A stretch of DNA of 29,317 bases from CAZAIO01 sp964485235 (GTDB lineage Bacteria > Chloroflexota > Dehalococcoidia > GIF9 > UBA5629), in NCBI GenBank assembly GCA_964485235.1, contig CAZAIO010000018.1:1-29317 (forward strand), read 5' to 3'. Below are positions 25,521 to 29,317 of this stretch, one piece after another; position 1 is the stretch's first letter; every line of letters begins with the position of its first letter. The position numbers were made by a program, and so were the translations under genes. The notes below the pieces were generated by a model. It ran no database searches. It was not told the origin of the DNA and saw only the letters and a program-made list of their open reading frames with translations.

Positions 25521-26843
25521 ATGAAAGCAGTAATTATGTGTGGGGGAATCGGCAAAAGGATGATGCCGATGACTACCGATAAAACTCTTCTGAAGTTTCT
25601 CGGGAAACCTCTGATAGTCCACCAGATCGAAACTGCCTTAGCTGCTGGGCTCGACCGGTTCATAGTCATTGTTAATCCTGAAAATAATGAAGGAATCAGG
25701 AAGGCCTTATCAGGTTTTCAAAATGTGAGAATCGATTATATAGTTCAACAAAACGCCCAGGGTATGGCAGATGCATTACTCACAGCAGCACATTTGATCG
25801 GGAAGGATCCTTTTATTCTGATTAATTCAAATGATATTTTTTCAGCCGATGTATTCTCCTCACTGCTTAGCGAGTATAAATCAAAGGAAGATTTTTCGTC
25901 ATATATAACTGCATATCAGATAAAAAGCTATTTTCCAGGTGGTTATCTCGTCATTAATGAGAATAATGAAATAACAGGAATAATAGAGAAACCACCCGAG
26001 GGCAAAGAACCCTCTGATCTGATAAACATTGTAGTCCATTTACACACAGATCCCGCGTTATTATTCAAATATATCGACGGCATCACCTCATCCGGTGATG
26101 ATATTTATGAAAAAGCTCTTGATAATATGGTCCATGACACCAATAGATGTAAAGCCGTTTTATATACGGGTCAATGGTTGGCAATAAAATATCCATGGCA
26201 TATCCTCGACGTAATGGACTATTTCTCCAGCCATATTACCCGTTACTTTGCACCAACCGCCCGGATTTCGGAAAGCGCAGTTATTGACGGCAATGTGATA
26301 ATAGAAGAAAACGTACGTGTTTTTGAAGGAGCGATTATTCGGGGACCAAGCTATATCGGCCCCAATACTATTATAGGAAACAATGTGTTAGTAAGGGACT
26401 CTTCTATAGGTGCGAATTGCGTAGTCGGCTATGGGACTGAAGTCAAACATTCTTATATAGGTGGAAATTGCTGGTTTCATAGTAATTATATCGGTGATTC
26501 CGTAATAGAAGATAACTGCTCGTTCGGCGCAGGAGCTGTGACGGCAAATTTTCGTCACGATGAAGCCTCAATAAAGACAATAGGTGAGGGTAATAAAACA
26601 GATACGGGCAGAGATAAGATGGGCGCCATTATCGGCAATGGATGTCGTATTGGTATTAACTCCAGTCTTATGCCGGGCATAAGAATCGGTGCCAATTCAT
26701 TTATTGGAGCACATATCTGTCTGACCCGTGACCTCGGAGCAAATAAGCTTGCACTGGCTGAATCTCCATATAGGGTGATTCCCAATCAACTACAACCGTC
26801 CAGGAATAATAGAGAAGAGTTGAGGAGAAAATTAACGAAATAA
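25521..26843 (+). CDS. glmU: GlmU-like bifunctional sugar-1-phosphate nucleotidylyltransferase / acetyltransferase
   Basis: Expected to make UDP-GlcNAc or a related nucleotide sugar from glucosamine-1-phosphate. Residues 1-230 are a nucleotidyltransferase fold (MCGGIGKRMMPMTTDKTLLKF, then LGKPLIVHQ; QQNAQGMADALL; NSNDIF; EKPPEG). Residues 245-410 are a left-handed beta-helix of hexapeptide repeats, with TANFRHDE (341-348) and KMGAIIGNGCRIGINSSLMPG as in GlmU acetyltransferase domains. The layout resembles the archaeal bifunctional enzymes more than E. coli GlmU: 440 residues and no long C-terminal arm. Thus the nucleotide (UTP or dTTP) and sugar specificity are uncertain. glmS begins one base after its stop, so the two are co-translated and act in the same pathway. 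Confidence 0.85.
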   Translation: MKAVIMCGGIGKRMMPMTTDKTLLKFLGKPLIVHQIETALAAGLDRFIVIVNPENNEGIRKALSGFQNVRIDYIVQQNAQGMADALLTAAHLIGKDPFILINSNDIFSADVFSSLLSEYKSKEDFSSYITAYQIKSYFPGGYLVINENNEITGIIEKPPEGKEPSDLINIVVHLHTDPALLFKYIDGITSSGDDIYEKALDNMVHDTNRCKAVLYTGQWLAIKYPWHILDVMDYFSSHITRYFAPTARISESAVIDGNVIIEENVRVFEGAIIRGPSYIGPNTIIGNNVLVRDSSIGANCVVGYGTEVKHSYIGGNCWFHSNYIGDSVIEDNCSFGAGAVTANFRHDEASIKTIGEGNKTDTGRDKMGAIIGNGCRIGINSSLMPGIRIGANSFIGAHICLTRDLGANKLALAESPYRVIPNQLQPSRNNREELRRKLTK

Positions 26844-26844
26844 T

Positions 26845-28620
26845 ATGTGCGGCATTATCGGATATTGCGGAGACCAAACAGCAGCCCCTATTGCTTTTGA
26901 AGCATTAAAAAGGGTTGAATATCGAGGTTATGATTCCGCTGGCATCTGTACGATCAATGATGGACAGTTACTCGTTCGTAAGGGTATCGGTAAACTCGAT
27001 ATTGTTGAACATGACACTAACTTTAGCGCTCTCCCGGGTAATATTGCAATAGGACATACCCGCTGGGCAACTCACGGTGGCGTCACGATAGCAAATGCCC
27101 ACCCCCACTACGACTGTCAAAAAACAGTCGCTGTTGTTCATAATGGCACGATTGACAACTACCAGGAACTCCGACACGAACTGGCTGCAAGGGGACATAC
27201 ATTTTTATCTGAAACGGATACTGAGGTCATTCCCCACCTTATCGAGGAGGAATTGAAGACCGGCTGTTCATTTAAAGAGGCGGTTCTTGCAACTGCAGTG
27301 AAACTGGAAGGATCGTACGCCTTTCTTACACTTGCATCCTGCGAGCCCGACAAAATCATCGGCATGAGAAAAGAGAGTCCACTATCAATAGGGATTTGTG
27401 ATAAAGGTACGTTTGCCGGAAGCGACGCGCTGGAATTTCCCGAATATGTACACAGTATCTTCCTGCTTGCCGATGAAGAACTGGCCGTTATGAAACACCA
27501 CGAAATCGAATTTTTCGATAAAGCAGGCAATAAATTACATAAAGATACCCAGGAGATAGGTACAAGAGAACAAAAAGTCGACAAAGAGGGATATCAATTT
27601 TTCATGCTCAAGGAAATAATGGAGCAACCGCTATCGATAGAGGCAGCTGTTTCGCAGAGTAAACAGCACTTTCATAGTATTGCCCTGGATATACTCAGGG
27701 CCGGTCAGGTTATCGTTACCGCGTGTGGCACTTCACGGTATGCCGCGCTCGTCGGCAGATATTTGTTCTCACGAGTAGGAAGAAAGTTCTGTGATGTCGT
27801 CATGGCTTCCGAGTTCGGATATTTCGCCGATTCGGTCGATAAAAATACTTTGGTACTCGCTATTTCTCAAAGCGGCGAAACAGCCGATGTGATTGAAGGT
27901 GTTAAAAAAGCAAAAGCTGCCGGCGCCCAGGTAGTATCTATAGTTAACAGGCCTATAAGTCTACTTGCAGATCTCAGTGATCGTATTATTCATCTCAATT
28001 GCGGCCCTGAATTATGTGTAGCAGCCACAAAATCATTTCTCTGTCAGTTAATAATGTTCTATCTTTTAGCTTACTCTATGGTCAATGAATTTGATAAAGC
28101 AGTGGATACAATAACAGGTTTAAAGGATACTATACGACAGACCATATCAATGAACAATGACAGTATTGAAAAACTATGCCGCGAACTCAAAGATAGAAAC
28201 GATTTCTACTATATTGCAAGAGGAATAAACTTTGCCATTGCATCCGAAGGTTCATTAAAACTGAAGGAAATCTCCTATATACATGCTGAAGGAATGCCTG
28301 CCGGTGAACTGAAACATGGAACCTTATCACTTATCGAACCAGGCACTCCTGTGGTGGTCATCTGCCCCGATGACTACACGTACAGGGAAACTCTTAGTAA
28401 TGCGATCGAGGCCAAGTCCCGGGGTGCATATATAATTGCAGTCTCTGATAGAGAAAACGAGATTTATGACTCCTGGATTAAAATACCTAAAGTCGATGAG
28501 CTTCTTTATCCGCTGGTGACTGTAATCCCTCTACAACTCATGGCTTATCACATGGCAGTTACCCTTGGTCTGGATCCGGACAAACCACGTAACCTTGCCA
28601 AATCGGTAACCGTCAAATAA
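26845..28620 (+). CDS. glmS: Glutamine-fructose-6-phosphate aminotransferase (isomerizing)
   Basis: First step of amino-sugar synthesis: fructose-6-phosphate plus glutamine gives glucosamine-6-phosphate. At 591 residues it is slightly short for the family. Cys2 is the N-terminal nucleophile (MCGIIGY), followed by RGYDSAG, GHTRWATHG, NGTIDNY and SETDTEV of the glutaminase domain. Two SIS domains show TACGTSRYAALVG, SQSGETADV and CVAATKSF, then EGSLKLKEISYIHAEGMPAG and ELKHGTLSLI. The C-terminus PRNLAKSVTVK matches the conserved end. It follows the GlmU-like gene by one base; GlmM is not in the window. UDP-GlcNAc from this pair would probably serve envelope glycans, since peptidoglycan genes are missing from the division cluster. 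Confidence 0.97.
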   Translation: MCGIIGYCGDQTAAPIAFEALKRVEYRGYDSAGICTINDGQLLVRKGIGKLDIVEHDTNFSALPGNIAIGHTRWATHGGVTIANAHPHYDCQKTVAVVHNGTIDNYQELRHELAARGHTFLSETDTEVIPHLIEEELKTGCSFKEAVLATAVKLEGSYAFLTLASCEPDKIIGMRKESPLSIGICDKGTFAGSDALEFPEYVHSIFLLADEELAVMKHHEIEFFDKAGNKLHKDTQEIGTREQKVDKEGYQFFMLKEIMEQPLSIEAAVSQSKQHFHSIALDILRAGQVIVTACGTSRYAALVGRYLFSRVGRKFCDVVMASEFGYFADSVDKNTLVLAISQSGETADVIEGVKKAKAAGAQVVSIVNRPISLLADLSDRIIHLNCGPELCVAATKSFLCQLIMFYLLAYSMVNEFDKAVDTITGLKDTIRQTISMNNDSIEKLCRELKDRNDFYYIARGINFAIASEGSLKLKEISYIHAEGMPAGELKHGTLSLIEPGTPVVVICPDDYTYRETLSNAIEAKSRGAYIIAVSDRENEIYDSWIKIPKVDELLYPLVTVIPLQLMAYHMAVTLGLDPDKPRNLAKSVTVK

Positions 28621-28629
28621 ACAGATGAT

Positions 28630-28695
28630 CCGGTTATCACGAAAATCATGTGAAAGGTACACGTAAAAAGCAAATTCACCAGTATGTATAACCGG
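28630..28695. repeat. Inverted repeat after glmS
   Basis: CCGGTTAT (28630-28637) and ATAACCGG (28688-28695) enclose a second pair, GTGAA and TTCAC. A T5 run lies 10 bases later (28705-28709). It may be a weak terminator for glmS or a regulatory hairpin. Confidence 0.35.
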
Positions 28696-28727
28696 TGCGA
28701 TGCATTTTTACCGATAGAAAATTGCTC

Positions 28728-28736
28728 TGCTATAAT
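28728..28736 (+). promoter_or_regulatory. Extended -10 promoter for the glycosyltransferase gene
   Basis: TGC-TATAAT gives a perfect -10 box (28731-28736) with the TGn extension; the -35 region is poor (TTACCG at 28708-28713). The expected leader is about 65 bases. Confidence 0.5.
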
Positions 28737-28805
28737 TAGCTGCTTGAAAGCAACAGGCATAATGGGGTAGCATGACACGAAAAGTGACCTTGAAGTGTAA
28801 TAACC

Positions 28806-29317
28806 ATGACAGAAACGACAATTAACCAGACAATATCGATCGATAAAACGCTGTTTAAAACTGTTGCGGCCATTCCTTGCTACAACGAAGCAGAATTCAT
28901 TAAAGATGTGGTTAAAAAAGTAAGCGAATATGTAGATACTGTCATCGTCATCGATGACGGTTCAACCGATGATACAGCTAAAGTAGCACAGGCTGTCGGA
29001 GCTGAAGTAATACGACACGAGACGAATAAAGGCTACGGGCAAAGCATTCAATCGTGTTTTGATGCTGCACGTCAATGTCATGCAAATGTGCTTATAACGC
29101 TGGATGGAGACGGGCAACATGACCCACAGGAAATTCAACGTGTACTGGCACCCATTATTAACGGCGAAGCCGATATTGTCATCGGCTCACGATTTCTCGA
29201 TCCTGCTCAAAAGAACCGTATCCGACGTTATCGCAAGTTCGGCATAGATGTTATCACCTGGCTGTATAACTTCGGTACAAATAACAAAATCATTGACGCT
29301 CAGAGCGGTTTCAGGGC
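28806..29317 (+). CDS. Family 2 glycosyltransferase, 5' part (cut by window edge)
   Basis: The frame from ATG 28806 stays open to the window end, giving 170 codons of an unfinished gene. It encodes a GT-A fold enzyme of the dolichol-phosphate-mannose-synthase-like GT2 group: VAAIPCYNEAEFIKDVV, VIVIDDGSTDDTAK, HETNKGYGQSIQS, the metal-binding LITLDGDGQHDP and DIVIGSRFL, then the RRYRKFGIDVITW helix region. The first 20 residues before the fold are a short extra N-terminus. The family transfers a sugar from a nucleotide donor to a lipid carrier or glycan. Its position after glmS and a polyprenyl-type reductase supports a role in surface glycosylation. The acceptor and any C-terminal membrane helices lie beyond the window. 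Confidence 0.9.
   Translation, partial: MTETTINQTISIDKTLFKTVAAIPCYNEAEFIKDVVKKVSEYVDTVIVIDDGSTDDTAKVAQAVGAEVIRHETNKGYGQSIQSCFDAARQCHANVLITLDGDGQHDPQEIQRVLAPIINGEADIVIGSRFLDPAQKNRIRRYRKFGIDVITWLYNFGTNNKIIDAQSGFR

Noticed and set aside
28772..28825. Short ORF (17 codons) overlapping the glycosyltransferase start
   Set aside because: It is out of frame with the gene, has no recognisable product and a poorly spaced ribosome site; probably chance.

Overview
The window reads as a chromosomal segment of a monoderm bacterium of the Chloroflexota, most likely Dehalococcoidia or a close relative. This placement is inferred from gene content, not from a search. Three things support it. The division cluster is stripped down: mraZ and rsmH are followed directly by ftsA and ftsZ, with none of the peptidoglycan genes that normally lie between them, as expected for lineages without a murein wall. 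The type IV pilus cluster has no outer-membrane secretin. The envelope genes include families common in archaea and Chloroflexota (DUF1616, geranylgeranyl-reductase-like). No phage, transposase, CRISPR array, tRNA or rRNA was seen.

Layout: (1) 1-3691, plus strand: 3' end of mraZ, rsmH, ftsA, ftsZ, closed by a 20-bp-stem terminator. (2) 3717-8355, plus strand: a TTGACA-17-TAGAAT promoter with a matching NrdR box in its spacer drives nrdR and the B12-dependent ribonucleotide reductase nrdJ, followed by an unusual GAF / PD-(D/E)XK-like / hypoxanthine phosphoribosyltransferase fusion. (3) 8351-8474, minus strand: a candidate small RNA of about 116 nt with a near-perfect promoter, a closing stem whose only non-Watson-Crick pair becomes G-U on this strand, and a U-tract. 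(4) 8653-19228: type IV pilus biogenesis. The prepilin peptidase (minus) and major pilin (plus) are divergent. On the minus strand lie pilB, pilC and three pilin-like genes, then a terminator-like hairpin, then pilO, a pilM-pilN fusion and pilT. (5) 19618-29317, plus strand: a large surface protein with a C-terminal anchor, a DUF1616 membrane protein, a geranylgeranyl-reductase-like flavoprotein, a GlmU-like enzyme, glmS, and the start of a family 2 glycosyltransferase.

How the genes fit together: regions 1 and 2 supply division and DNA precursors. Region 4 encodes an almost complete monoderm type IV pilus: peptidase, major and minor pilins, extension and retraction ATPases, platform and alignment proteins. 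Region 5 looks like a cell-surface module, with sugar-nucleotide supply (GlmS, GlmU-like), a glycosyltransferase, a possible polyprenyl reductase and a large exported protein that could be the glycosylated product. A 12-bp motif, AGTACTTTAATA, lies upstream of both the major pilin promoter and the pilB promoter and may coordinate pilus expression. The most notable unexplained items are the minus-strand RNA at 8351-8474, the three-part HPRT fusion and the shared AGTACT motif.
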